From: Bacteroidales bacterium
Lineage (GTDB): Bacteria > Bacteroidota > Bacteroidia > Bacteroidales > UBA932
DNA length: 64,000 nt
Assembly (NCBI GenBank): GCA_017961345.1
Contig: JAGCXP010000053.1
Coordinates: forward strand, 1 to 64,000
Direction of reading: 5' to 3'
In this document: positions 16,297 through 24,781 of the stretch, piece by piece
Position numbering within the stretch: the stretch's first letter is position 1
How the letters are laid out: the number at the start of each line of letters is the position of its first letter
Made by a program: the position numbers and the translations under genes
Notes under the pieces: generated by a model
Databases searched by the model: none
What the model was told of the DNA's origin: nothing
Seen by the model: only the letters and a program-made list of their open reading frames with translations

Positions 16297-17943
16297 ATGC
16301 GACTTATGTACAAACATAACTTATCCATTTTTGCCATCCTGGCCCTGCTTATCCTGATTGCGGCCAACTGCCACCCGTGGCACCCAAAGCCGGGAAACAA
16401 CCTGTACGGCTGCGTCACTTGCGAAGACGGGCAGCCGCTTTCCGGCGTCTGGGTCAGCGACGGCCGGATCTGGGCACAGACCGATTCGACCGGACGTTAT
16501 GAGATGTGCAGCGGGAAGCAGCAGCAAGTCGTTTTCATCGTTACGCCCGAGGGCTACACCGCCCGCCTCGAGGGAGATATCACGCCCCGTTTCTGGTTCC
16601 CGACATCATCCGACAGCACGAAAAAGGAACGCCGGGACTTCCGCTTGAACAAGACGCCGGACGAGCGTTATGCCGTTCTCTTCCTGCCGGACGCCCATCT
16701 TTGCGGCGAGAAAAGGGCCACGGCCCTCTTTGATTCGCTGACGGTCTCCCTGAGCCGGAGAATTGCCGGCGACCTGTCCGGAACGGGCCGGAAAGTGATG
16801 ATGGTCAACCTCGGCGACCTCAGCCACGACCGCTACTGGTACTCCTCCTCCTTTACGATTCGGGACGCCTACCGTTTTCTCCGCAACACCGGCCTGGAAG
16901 GTCCGATGTACAGCGTCACGGGCAATCACGACCACGACCCCTCCGTCTGTCTGCCGGATTTGGGACAGGAGGATTTCGAGTCGCAGGCGCAATACCGCGA
17001 GCTGATGGGGCCGGCCTGGTACGCCCTCAATGTCGGGCAGCAACACTGGGTGATGATGGACAATATGTTCTATATCAACACCCCCCTGGATTCGGTTGTC
17101 ATCCCCGGCGTGGCCGGAAAGCGGAACTACCGCGTCCGTTTTTCGCAGGAACAGTTGGACTGGCTCAAAGAAGATTTTTCGCACCTGGCCCCCGGAACGG
17201 AGGTCTGCCTCTGCGCCCACGGGCCGCTCTTTAACGCCCGGGGATGCTGCCATCCGGAAGAGCAGGTGGCCTTCCTGGACTCGCTGGCGGCCGCATGCGG
17301 GACGACCATCCGCTTTTTCGCCGGTCACGCGCACCGCATGGAAACGACCACCAGCCAGGCATATCCCCACATTACGGTCTATACGCTTCCGGCGGTTTCC
17401 GGCAATATGTGGGAATCTATGCCCCAATCCCGTCCGCTGGGTCTGGACGGCTGCGAGGGCGGCGTGGAATACGCCCTCTTTGACGGGAAGGAACTGTCGC
17501 TGCGCTATGAGACCTACAGCGGCGCGAACCCCTATTTCCGTGCCTATGACATGAACGGACAGCGCGAGCGCTGGAGCACGCGGGAAGACTGCACCTGGAT
17601 TATGAAGGAAGTGGGCGATTTCGTCAACTACACCGACCCTGCCTACGAAAACGGCATCCTGGTCAACTTCTGGTGGTATTCCGAAGGAGACAGCATCGAA
17701 GTGCTGGAAGACGGACATCCGCTGAAGGTGACGCCCGCCCCCTTTGCCGTGGACCCCGACGGCCTTTACAGCCACTTCAATTACCGCCGCCGTTCCTACG
17801 AGGGCCGGCACCTCTGCCCGGCGAACATCGAACTGGCGTTCTCGCGCCTCTTCTACGCCCGCGCCCATCGGAGCGACTCGCAAATCGTCATCTGCGCAAA
17901 GAATGCCGCCGGAGAGGTCATCGCCCGGGAACATCTTCGCTAA
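16297..17943 (+). CDS. Calcineurin-like metallophosphoesterase, exported
   Basis: A 548-residue protein with an N-terminal hydrophobic export segment followed by a Cys (ANCHP), so probably a lipoprotein; an internal ATG at 16306 is an alternative start. A small beta domain (about 35-110) resembles the MetallophosN module. The catalytic domain has the full metal-ligand set: PDAH (about 131), GDLSHD (about 173), GNHDHD (about 207), AHGP (about 308) and GHAHRME (about 343-349). A C-terminal beta domain follows. It is first in a plus-strand operon with the GDPD-GH2, gpsA and glpT-like genes (27-bp gap) and probably releases phosphate from an extracytoplasmic phosphoester in that pathway. The substrate is not determined. 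Confidence 0.9.
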   Translation: MRLMYKHNLSIFAILALLILIAANCHPWHPKPGNNLYGCVTCEDGQPLSGVWVSDGRIWAQTDSTGRYEMCSGKQQQVVFIVTPEGYTARLEGDITPRFWFPTSSDSTKKERRDFRLNKTPDERYAVLFLPDAHLCGEKRATALFDSLTVSLSRRIAGDLSGTGRKVMMVNLGDLSHDRYWYSSSFTIRDAYRFLRNTGLEGPMYSVTGNHDHDPSVCLPDLGQEDFESQAQYRELMGPAWYALNVGQQHWVMMDNMFYINTPLDSVVIPGVAGKRNYRVRFSQEQLDWLKEDFSHLAPGTEVCLCAHGPLFNARGCCHPEEQVAFLDSLAAACGTTIRFFAGHAHRMETTTSQAYPHITVYTLPAVSGNMWESMPQSRPLGLDGCEGGVEYALFDGKELSLRYETYSGANPYFRAYDMNGQRERWSTREDCTWIMKEVGDFVNYTDPAYENGILVNFWWYSEGDSIEVLEDGHPLKVTPAPFAVDPDGLYSHFNYRRRSYEGRHLCPANIELAFSRLFYARAHRSDSQIVICAKNAAGEVIAREHLR

Positions 17944-17970
17944 TTTTGAAATAATAACCACATAATTGAT

Positions 17971-19152
17971 ATGAGAAAACTGTTTACCCTGCTGGTGCTG
18001 TCGCTGCTGACGCTGTCGGCCACGGCCCTGCCCCGCATCGTCGGGCATCGCGGTTGCCGTTTCGACGGTCCTTTCGAGAACACCCTCGCCTCCCTGAAGT
18101 TCGCCCAGGAGTGCGGCGTGGACGCCGTGGAATTCGACGTCCAACTGACCTCCGACGACCAGGTAATCGTCTTTCACGGCCCCGCCGTACCCGGAACCGA
18201 CAAAAAAATTCAGGAAATGAGTTTTTCCGAGGCCCGCGCCGTCTCGCTTCCCGGCGGGCATCAGATGCCCACGCTGGAAGAATGGTTTGCCCAGGCCTCT
18301 CTCCGGCCGGACATTTCCCTCGTACTGGAAATCAAGAAACAAGCCTCTGAAGAAAAGATCAAACTGCTCGTAGACAAGACGGTGGCGGCCGTGCAGGCAG
18401 CCGGCGTACAGGACCGCCTGGATTACACCTCCTTCAGCACGGTGGCCCTCGACGAGGTCCGCCGCCTGTGCCCGCAGGCCCGCCTGATTTATCTCGCCAG
18501 CGGCGTGGGCGCCCCGGACGCCACTTTCGCGAAAGAAAAAGGCTACCAGGGCATTTCCTACAACCTCGATGCCTTCCTCAACCATCCCGAAATTGTCGAC
18601 AAAGCCCGCTCCCTGGGCCTTGAGACGACCCTGTGGCTGGTCAACGACCGGGAAGTGGCCGAGTGGGCCGTCAAGCACGGCATTGACAACGTCTCGGGCG
18701 ATTTCCCCGAAAAGATTGTCGAATGGCTCCGTCCTTCGGTACGCCACGCCGACATTCCCACGCGTTGGGCCAGTGAGGTCAATCCCGACGCCCCCCTGCC
18801 GGAATATCCTCGTCCCCAGATGGTCCGTCCCCTGTGGCAGAGCCTCAACGGCCGCTGGGATTACGCCATCCTCCCCGACGGAGCCGCCTATTCCGCTCCG
18901 GAAGGCAAAATCGTGGTGCCTTTCGCCGTGGAGTCTTCCCTCTCGGGCGTAGGCCGCACCCCGGGCGCGGGCAAGACGCTTTGGTATGAACGCCGCTTCA
19001 GCGTGCCCGCCGCCTGGAAAGGCAAACGGGTTCTGCTGCATTTCGGCGCCGTAGACTGGGAAGCGGAAGTGTTTGTCAACGGTCAGCGCGTAGGCGGCCA
19101 TACCGGTGGCTATACGCCCTTCTCCTTCGACATCACCCCACTGTCTCAATAA
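17971..19152 (+). CDS. GDPD-GH2 fusion, N-terminal part (frameshifted gene)
   Basis: A 393-codon frame with a signal peptide (LSLLTLSATA) and a glycerophosphodiester phosphodiesterase domain (about 21-255). Catalytic features are present: HRG (His26), ENT (36-38), the metal ligands in VEFDV (Glu54, Asp56) and FHG (His69). GDPD enzymes split glycerophosphodiesters into glycerol-3-phosphate and an alcohol. From about 260 the frame continues into the start of a GH2 sugar-binding domain (PQMVRPLWQSLNGRWDY, then GGYTPFSFDITPL) and stops early at 19152. Adding back the next frame from about 19145 restores a perfect GH2 protein, so a single extra T near 19144 has split one gene of about 869 codons. 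It is either a real inactivating mutation or an assembly error. Confidence 0.9.
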   Translation: MRKLFTLLVLSLLTLSATALPRIVGHRGCRFDGPFENTLASLKFAQECGVDAVEFDVQLTSDDQVIVFHGPAVPGTDKKIQEMSFSEARAVSLPGGHQMPTLEEWFAQASLRPDISLVLEIKKQASEEKIKLLVDKTVAAVQAAGVQDRLDYTSFSTVALDEVRRLCPQARLIYLASGVGAPDATFAKEKGYQGISYNLDAFLNHPEIVDKARSLGLETTLWLVNDREVAEWAVKHGIDNVSGDFPEKIVEWLRPSVRHADIPTRWASEVNPDAPLPEYPRPQMVRPLWQSLNGRWDYAILPDGAAYSAPEGKIVVPFAVESSLSGVGRTPGAGKTLWYERRFSVPAAWKGKRVLLHFGAVDWEAEVFVNGQRVGGHTGGYTPFSFDITPLSQ

Positions 19153-20581
19153 AGGAGAACAGGTCGTGAAGGTCCGCGTCAAGGATGACAGCGACCAGGG
19201 CTGGCAGCCGCGCGGCAAGCAATCCGCCCATCCCCAGGGCATCTGGTACACGCCGGTCAGCGGCATTTGGCAGAGTGTCTGGATGGAAGCGGTTCCTTTC
19301 ACACACATCGCCTCCTACTACGCCAGCTCCGATATCGACAAAGGCGAACTCCGGGTACAGGTTGATGCCCGGGGACTGGGCGAAAACGACGAGGTAAAGG
19401 TCGTTCTGAAAGACGGAGGCAGCCGCGTGGCGGAAGCCGTCGGAACGGATGTACTCCTGAGCGTCCCCGAGCCGCATCTGTGGTCTCCTTCCGACCCCCA
19501 CCTCTATGATCTGCTCATCTCCGTTCAGCGCAAGGGGAAAACCGTGGACGAAGTGAAGGGATACACGACCCTGCGGAAAATCTCCAAGATCCGCACCGAC
19601 GACAGCTACCGCACCTCCAAGGGCGTTCCGCAGGGCTACCTGCGGCTGGCGCTCAACAACGAGCCCCTCTTCCAGTTCGGTCCGCTCGACCAGGGCTGGT
19701 GGCCCGACGGCCTCTATACCGCTCCGACCGACGAGGCACTCAGATTCGACATCGAAAAGGCGAAAGACTGGGGCTTCAACATGATCCGCAAGCACGTGAA
19801 GGTGGAACCGGCCCGCTGGTACTACTGGTGCGACGTGCTGGGAATGATGGTCTGGCAGGATATGCCCAACATCGCCGACCACAACAACAAGGCCAACGCG
19901 AACCGCCCGGGCGAGCTTGCCGCTGCCCAGCACAACGTCTGGGCCAACGACTCCTTCGTAGGCGGAACGGACTGCAAGGTGCCCGCCGAATGGAAGAAGA
20001 ACTATTACAAGGAATGGGGCGAAGTCATCGATGCCTTCAAGGGATTCCAGTGCATCGTGCTCTGGGTGCCCTTCAACGAGGCCTGGGGCCAGTTCGACAC
20101 CCAAAAGGTGGTCGAATTCACCCGGGAGAAGGATCCGACGCGTTTGGTGAACGAGGCCTCCGGCGGCAATTTCCACCTCTGCGGCGACATCCTGGACGCC
20201 CACCACTATCCCGAACCGATGATGAACGTCTTCGAGCGGACGATGGTCAACGTGCTCGGCGAGTACGGCGGCATCGGCTACGCCATCAAGGACCACATCT
20301 GGTATCCCTACGGCAAGAACTGGGGCTATGCCGGCCTGTGCACCTCGGCGGATGAGGTTCTGGAACGCTACAAATGCTACGCGGAGCGCCTGAAACTGCA
20401 CATCTGTACGGGCTGCGCCGCCGCCGTCTATACCCAGACCACCGACGTCGAAGTGGAGGTCAACGGCCTGATGACCTATGACCGCCTGGAGAAGGTGGAT
20501 GCCGCCACTCTGCGGGCCATCAATGAAGACGTCATCGCTACGCCCTTCTGGATCAAATACCCAGGAAACAAAAAGAATTAA
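19106..20581 (+). CDS. GDPD-GH2 fusion, C-terminal part: GH2 glycosidase (frameshifted gene)
   Basis: This frame (meaningful from about 19145) holds the rest of the glycoside hydrolase family 2 region: the end of the sugar-binding domain (SGIWQSVWMEAV), an Ig-like domain and the TIM barrel (FNMIRKHVKVEPARWYYWCD). The acid/base Glu lies in LWVPFNEAWGQ and the probable nucleophile in VLGEYGGIG. The 5' end has no natural start and overlaps the preceding frame. GH2 members are mostly beta-galactosidases, beta-mannosidases or beta-glucuronidases; the specificity here is not clear. Fused to a GDPD domain, it may trim the sugar of a glycosylated glycerophosphodiester. Confidence 0.88.
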   Translation: MAIRPSPSTSPHCLNKGEQVVKVRVKDDSDQGWQPRGKQSAHPQGIWYTPVSGIWQSVWMEAVPFTHIASYYASSDIDKGELRVQVDARGLGENDEVKVVLKDGGSRVAEAVGTDVLLSVPEPHLWSPSDPHLYDLLISVQRKGKTVDEVKGYTTLRKISKIRTDDSYRTSKGVPQGYLRLALNNEPLFQFGPLDQGWWPDGLYTAPTDEALRFDIEKAKDWGFNMIRKHVKVEPARWYYWCDVLGMMVWQDMPNIADHNNKANANRPGELAAAQHNVWANDSFVGGTDCKVPAEWKKNYYKEWGEVIDAFKGFQCIVLWVPFNEAWGQFDTQKVVEFTREKDPTRLVNEASGGNFHLCGDILDAHHYPEPMMNVFERTMVNVLGEYGGIGYAIKDHIWYPYGKNWGYAGLCTSADEVLERYKCYAERLKLHICTGCAAAVYTQTTDVEVEVNGLMTYDRLEKVDAATLRAINEDVIATPFWIKYPGNKKN

Positions 20582-20595
20582 AACACTAAAGCCTT

Positions 20596-21645
20596 GTGAA
20601 AACCATTACGATTATCGGATCCGGCATGATGGGATCCGCCCTTGCTTTCCCCGCCCGTGAGAACGGCCACGAAGTCCGCCTGGTAGGTACCCACCTCGAC
20701 CGCGACATCATCGACGCCTGCCGCAAGACCGGTCAGCATCCCAAGTTCGACCGCCCCTTCCCCGCCGGCGTGAAGTATTTCCAGATTGAAGAGTGGAAAG
20801 AAGCCGTCAAAGGCTGTGATTTCGTCATCGGCGGCGTATCCTCCTTCGGCGTGGACTGGTTCCTCGACACCATTCTCTCCGAACTCGACCCCGCCACCCC
20901 GGTGCTGTCCGTGACCAAGGGCCTGATCAACCTGGAAGACGGGACGCTGATTTCCTATCCCGACTACTGGAAACGCGAACTGGAAAAACGCGGCATCCGG
21001 CGGAGCGTCTGCGCCATCGGCGGTCCCTGCACCAGTTACGAACTCGTGTATCACGACCAGACCGAAGTCGCATTCTGCGGCGAGGACTCCGCCCAGATCA
21101 AGATGATGAAAGAGGCGATGACGACCTCCTACTACCACGTTTCCCTGACCAACGACGTCATCGGATTGGAGAGCGCCGTGGCCCTCAAGAACGGCTACGC
21201 CCTCGCCATTGCCATGACCATCGGCCTGATCAACCGCCACAACGGACCTGAAGCGGGGCTCCACTTCAACTCCCAGGCGGGCGCCTTCTACCAGGCTGTC
21301 AAGGAAATGCGTCTGCTGCTTGAGATGCAAGGATCGACCCGCGATTGCGAAAACATCGGCATCGGCGACCTGTATGTGACCGTGTACGGCGGCCGCACCC
21401 GCAAGGTGGGCATTCTGCTCGGTGAGGGCAAGACCTACCAGGAAGCGATGGATATCCTCGCCGGCGTCACGCTGGAGAGCCTCGTCGTCTCCCGCCGCGT
21501 GTACAAGGCCATCGCCCGCAAGGCGCAGTTAGGCCAGGCCGCCCTCAAGGATTTCCCGATGCTCTGCCATGCCAACGCCGTGCTCGACGAAGGAAAAGAC
21601 GCTGAACTGCCCTGGGAAGACTTTACCTTCGACCAGACCCGCTAG
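20596..21645 (+). CDS. gpsA: NAD(P)-dependent glycerol-3-phosphate dehydrogenase
   Basis: A 349-residue dehydrogenase interconverting glycerol-3-phosphate and dihydroxyacetone phosphate. The N-terminal Rossmann motif is GSGMMGSA (residues 8-15). The catalytic lysine lies in the conserved ESAVALKNGYAL (about 195-206), and GIGDLYVTVYGGRTRKVG matches the GpsA C-domain. The start is a GTG at 20596, 14 bp after the GH2 frame stop. In this operon it probably oxidises glycerol-3-phosphate released by the GDPD and imported by the next gene product, not the biosynthetic direction alone. Confidence 0.93.
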   Translation: MKTITIIGSGMMGSALAFPARENGHEVRLVGTHLDRDIIDACRKTGQHPKFDRPFPAGVKYFQIEEWKEAVKGCDFVIGGVSSFGVDWFLDTILSELDPATPVLSVTKGLINLEDGTLISYPDYWKRELEKRGIRRSVCAIGGPCTSYELVYHDQTEVAFCGEDSAQIKMMKEAMTTSYYHVSLTNDVIGLESAVALKNGYALAIAMTIGLINRHNGPEAGLHFNSQAGAFYQAVKEMRLLLEMQGSTRDCENIGIGDLYVTVYGGRTRKVGILLGEGKTYQEAMDILAGVTLESLVVSRRVYKAIARKAQLGQAALKDFPMLCHANAVLDEGKDAELPWEDFTFDQTR

Positions 21646-21648
21646 CCT

Positions 21649-23040
21649 ATGGACGCTGCCGTCAAACAGCGCTATGTCCGCCTTCAGTGGAAGACGCTCA
21701 TCGTCTTGATGGTGGGCTATATCTGCTATTATTTCCTGCGGAAGAATTTCAGTGCGGCCATCCCCGCTATGGAATCCACGCTCGGCCTGTCTAAAATCCA
21801 GCTGGGTATCTTCCTGACCCTGAACGGGATTGTGTACGGACTCTCACGCATGGTCAACGGGGTGCTGGCGGACCGCTATTCCAAACGCATCCTGATGTCC
21901 GTCGGACTGCTGCTCTCCTGCGCCATCAACCTGGCCATCTGCTTCTCCCCGAAGCTCAACGGCGTGGTGGCGCTCTTCGACGAGCAGGGCAAGGCCACGC
22001 TCGGCCTGGTGTACCTCATCGGTTCGCTGTGGGTGCTCAACGGCTATGTCCACGGAATGGCCTACCCGCCCATTGCGTCCATGATGGCCCACTGGTTCCA
22101 TCCGTCCGAACTGGCCACCAAGCAGAGCATCTGGAATGCCTCCCATTCCCTCGGTGCCGGATTGGTCATCGCGCTGTGCGGATGGCTGCTCTCGCATTTT
22201 GGCTACGAGGCCTGGAACCTCTGCTTCATCGTCCCGGCCGTCATTGCCTTCTTCGGCGCCATCCTGATGCTGAGAACCCTGAAAGACACGCCCCAGGAAT
22301 GCGGTCTTCCGCCGGTTGAAGCGCTGGTGGAAGACGGCGGGCAGAAGAAGGACGAGGCGGCAGATTCGCTGGAGATGCAACCGCTCTCGGGCGAACGGCT
22401 CCGCGCGTTCATCTCCCGGATGGTTTTTCGCAATCCCGCCATTTGGAGCATCTCCATTGCCGATTTCTGCGTTTATGTCATCCGCTTCACCATCCTCGAA
22501 TGGGGAACGACCTTCCTGACGCAGTACAAGGGCTTTGACATCGCGCTGGCGGCCAGCATCGTCGCGGCCTCCGAACTGATTGGCGGCGTCCTCGGCACCA
22601 TTGTCGCCGGCTGGGCCACCGACCATCTGTTCCATTCCCACACCTTGCGCACCAGCGCCCTCTTCACCCTGGGCGCCACGCTTTCCTTTACCGCTTTCTG
22701 GCTGATTCCCCAGGAGGCCCCCTGGATCTGGAGCGCCGTGGCCATCGTCGCCTCCGCGTTCTTCATCTACGGCCCCCAGGCGCTGCTGGGCGTGAGTTGC
22801 TCGCAGTATGCCACCCGGATGGCAGCGGGGAGCGCCAACGGTTTCTGCGGCATCTTCTGCTATGGAGCTACGGTGATTTCCGGCATCGGTTTCGGTTTCC
22901 TCGCCGATGCACCCGGAATGGGCTGGAACGCGGTCTTTATGGTGGCCATCGCCTTCGGACTGGCCGGCACTGTCATTCTCTCCTGCTTCTGGAAATCTCC
23001 GACGAACGGCTACGAGCGGGCTCGCAAATTCCTTGCGTAA
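21649..23040 (+). CDS. MFS glycerol-3-phosphate/hexose-phosphate transporter (GlpT/UhpT-like)
   Basis: A 463-residue transporter of the organophosphate:phosphate antiporter branch of the major facilitator superfamily, with about twelve membrane segments. Family features include YICYYFLRKNFSAA near the N-terminus, SRMVNGVLADRYSKR after helix 2, and ATRMAAGSANGFCGIFCYG in the C-terminal half. The central loop (about 225-255) is acidic. It lies 3 bp after gpsA. Operon context favours glycerol-3-phosphate as substrate, but sugar phosphates are possible. It converges on an EEP lipoprotein gene with 2 bp between stops. Confidence 0.9.
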   Translation: MDAAVKQRYVRLQWKTLIVLMVGYICYYFLRKNFSAAIPAMESTLGLSKIQLGIFLTLNGIVYGLSRMVNGVLADRYSKRILMSVGLLLSCAINLAICFSPKLNGVVALFDEQGKATLGLVYLIGSLWVLNGYVHGMAYPPIASMMAHWFHPSELATKQSIWNASHSLGAGLVIALCGWLLSHFGYEAWNLCFIVPAVIAFFGAILMLRTLKDTPQECGLPPVEALVEDGGQKKDEAADSLEMQPLSGERLRAFISRMVFRNPAIWSISIADFCVYVIRFTILEWGTTFLTQYKGFDIALAASIVAASELIGGVLGTIVAGWATDHLFHSHTLRTSALFTLGATLSFTAFWLIPQEAPWIWSAVAIVASAFFIYGPQALLGVSCSQYATRMAAGSANGFCGIFCYGATVISGIGFGFLADAPGMGWNAVFMVAIAFGLAGTVILSCFWKSPTNGYERARKFLA

Positions 23041-23042
23041 GC

Positions 23043-24662
23043 TTATTCCTCGTCAAAGAGGGCTTCTTCGTCCCAGTCCGAAAGGGTACAGGTACCGTCC
23101 AGGACCTTGAACGAATAGGTCGTCAGGTCCATCAGAAGGGGCATGTGGTCCGAGGGATTGACATCGGAAGAATTGTAGTTCCCCGGGAAACCGCCCAGGA
23201 CGACATCAGCGGCGGCCACGCGGCTGTAGAGTCCGTCGCTCACAAAGAAATAATCCAGCCGGGAACGGCTGTGGTACATCGAAGGCTTGAACGCGCCGGC
23301 GTGTTTGTACCAGATGACATCCTTCAATTTGTCCGCAATCAGGGGATACACCTCGTAGCAGACCGAGGCCGTGGGTTCCGAATAGGTATAGGCGGGCAGA
23401 CCATTGTAGGGACTGACCGCCGTCTTCTCCTGCGGAGAATAGGCATTGAAATCCCCGCAGAAAATCCAGTTCTTCACGGAGGCATAAGCGGAATTGTCCA
23501 GCGTTCGCGAAAGGATGTACGAGAGTTCCGTCTTCCGCAGGGCGCCATACTTGGCATATTCTTCCGGATCCAGTTTGCCGGATTGGTTATCGTCCAGCGT
23601 CGGGCGCAGATGGAGGGCCACGATGTCGTAGCGGTCATCCATGCGGACATGGAGGGCGCCATGACACACGGTTCCGGGGTTTGAAATCCGCTGCAAACAG
23701 GGCAGGGAATGGGAGGAAGTAACGACGAGAGGATAATTGTCAAGGCTTATCTTGGCGGCATACGCGTGTCCCCAAAGGGGTGCGACGTCATCCAGGTCAC
23801 CCGCCTCCGCGAGCATCAGCACATCCGGAGCGAGGGAACGGACCCAGGCCGCGAAATGTTCGTAACCATTTCCCGCATCCCGCTCCATTCCGTTCAGCAC
23901 GTTGTAGTAAAGCAGTCGGATTTTCCCGGAAGCCTTGACGGACAGGGGTGTCAGGCAGCGGTAATCGCAGCGCTGAACGCTTGTGCTCTTGCTTTTGCGC
24001 TTTGAGACAACCTCTCCGCCCGAGACATCAAGCAAGGACAAGGTATAGGCGGGCAAAGTCCCGGCCACGACCGGCACACGGAAAACGCGGTGACCCGCCG
24101 ACGGGGTAAAGGTATAACTGAAGTCGTTGCGGCCCATGACGGCGCCTCCCGAAGTGGAAAAGCGGAAGGAAGATACGCAGTCGGGCATATCCTTGACCGT
24201 AAACTCCAGGATAGCACCCTCGTGACGGAAGGAAAGGGCGTCCGAAGCGGAACTCGCCTTCATCACGGCGGGGATATAATCGTTCCCCGGCCAGGGCACC
24301 GATGCAGGAAGCGTCAATACCAACTCCCCTTCCAAACCGCTCCAAGCTCCGTCCCACCAGGGATAACCCGCCTTTCCGGCAAAACTCCGGGCTGCCGGGA
24401 TCTCCCCGCTGAAGGTCGCTATGTTGCTGCCCGCTCCGCTTTCGAGGGTAAGAGCGGCCACGCTGTCGTTGTCAAGCAACACGGCAATCTTGTCTCCGGT
24501 CTGCCAGAGGACGGTGCCGTCCTCCTGGACGCCGGCCCGGCTTCCCGTCTCCTCCATCGCGGCCTCCAGGCGCAAGGTGACTGTCTCCGGCTCCCCGGGA
24601 ATCCGGAGCGAGCAGGAGGCGGAAAGCAGCAGGATCGCCGTCAGGGAATAGAGCCTAGTCAT
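23043..24662 (-). CDS. EEP-family phosphoesterase lipoprotein with fimbrillin-like N-domain
   Basis: A 539-residue lipoprotein, lipobox LLSASC (Cys17). Residues about 30-240 look like the fimbrillin-like module found in several neighbours (LWQTGDKIAVL). From about 247 a complete endonuclease/exonuclease/phosphatase domain follows: LLYYNVLNG, MLAEAG, ALHLRP, FCGDFNAY, RLDYFFVS and PSDHMPLL supply the usual metal and catalytic residues. EEP enzymes cut phosphodiesters (DNase I, sphingomyelinase) or phosphoesters. The C-terminus ends in a very acidic LSDWDEEALFDEE. I chose the ATG at 24662; it overlaps the end of a small upstream reading frame (24655-24765), suggesting coupling. It is last in the second operon, after galM. 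Confidence 0.85.
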   Translation of the reverse strand: MTRLYSLTAILLLSASCSLRIPGEPETVTLRLEAAMEETGSRAGVQEDGTVLWQTGDKIAVLLDNDSVAALTLESGAGSNIATFSGEIPAARSFAGKAGYPWWDGAWSGLEGELVLTLPASVPWPGNDYIPAVMKASSASDALSFRHEGAILEFTVKDMPDCVSSFRFSTSGGAVMGRNDFSYTFTPSAGHRVFRVPVVAGTLPAYTLSLLDVSGGEVVSKRKSKSTSVQRCDYRCLTPLSVKASGKIRLLYYNVLNGMERDAGNGYEHFAAWVRSLAPDVLMLAEAGDLDDVAPLWGHAYAAKISLDNYPLVVTSSHSLPCLQRISNPGTVCHGALHVRMDDRYDIVALHLRPTLDDNQSGKLDPEEYAKYGALRKTELSYILSRTLDNSAYASVKNWIFCGDFNAYSPQEKTAVSPYNGLPAYTYSEPTASVCYEVYPLIADKLKDVIWYKHAGAFKPSMYHSRSRLDYFFVSDGLYSRVAAADVVLGGFPGNYNSSDVNPSDHMPLLMDLTTYSFKVLDGTCTLSDWDEEALFDEE

Positions 24663-24765
24663 CCCAATCATCATGAATCGGGTTCAAGGGTTCAATTGAG
24701 CCCGAAATCAGCATTCCGGTCTCAGGCCCCAGTTGCAAGGGGATACAGACAGGCTCCTGATACAT
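24655..24765 (-). CDS. Small 36-residue peptide with acidic C-terminus
   Basis: A short frame of ATG, 35 further codons and TAG fills the gap between galM and the EEP gene. It starts MYQEPVCIPLQL, continues GMLISGSIEP and ends IHDDWDD. The stop codon overlaps the start region of the EEP gene, typical of coupled genes. A second such peptide lies at 31570-31710 in the same operon and shares a hydrophobic-Ile-(x)-Ser-Gly core and an acidic tail. Small peptides of this layout are common upstream of Bacteroidales surface lipoprotein genes, to my knowledge without a known function. Confidence 0.6.
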   Translation of the reverse strand: MYQEPVCIPLQLGPETGMLISGSIEPLNPIHDDWDD

Positions 24766-24781
24766 TTGTTTAACCGCGGAA

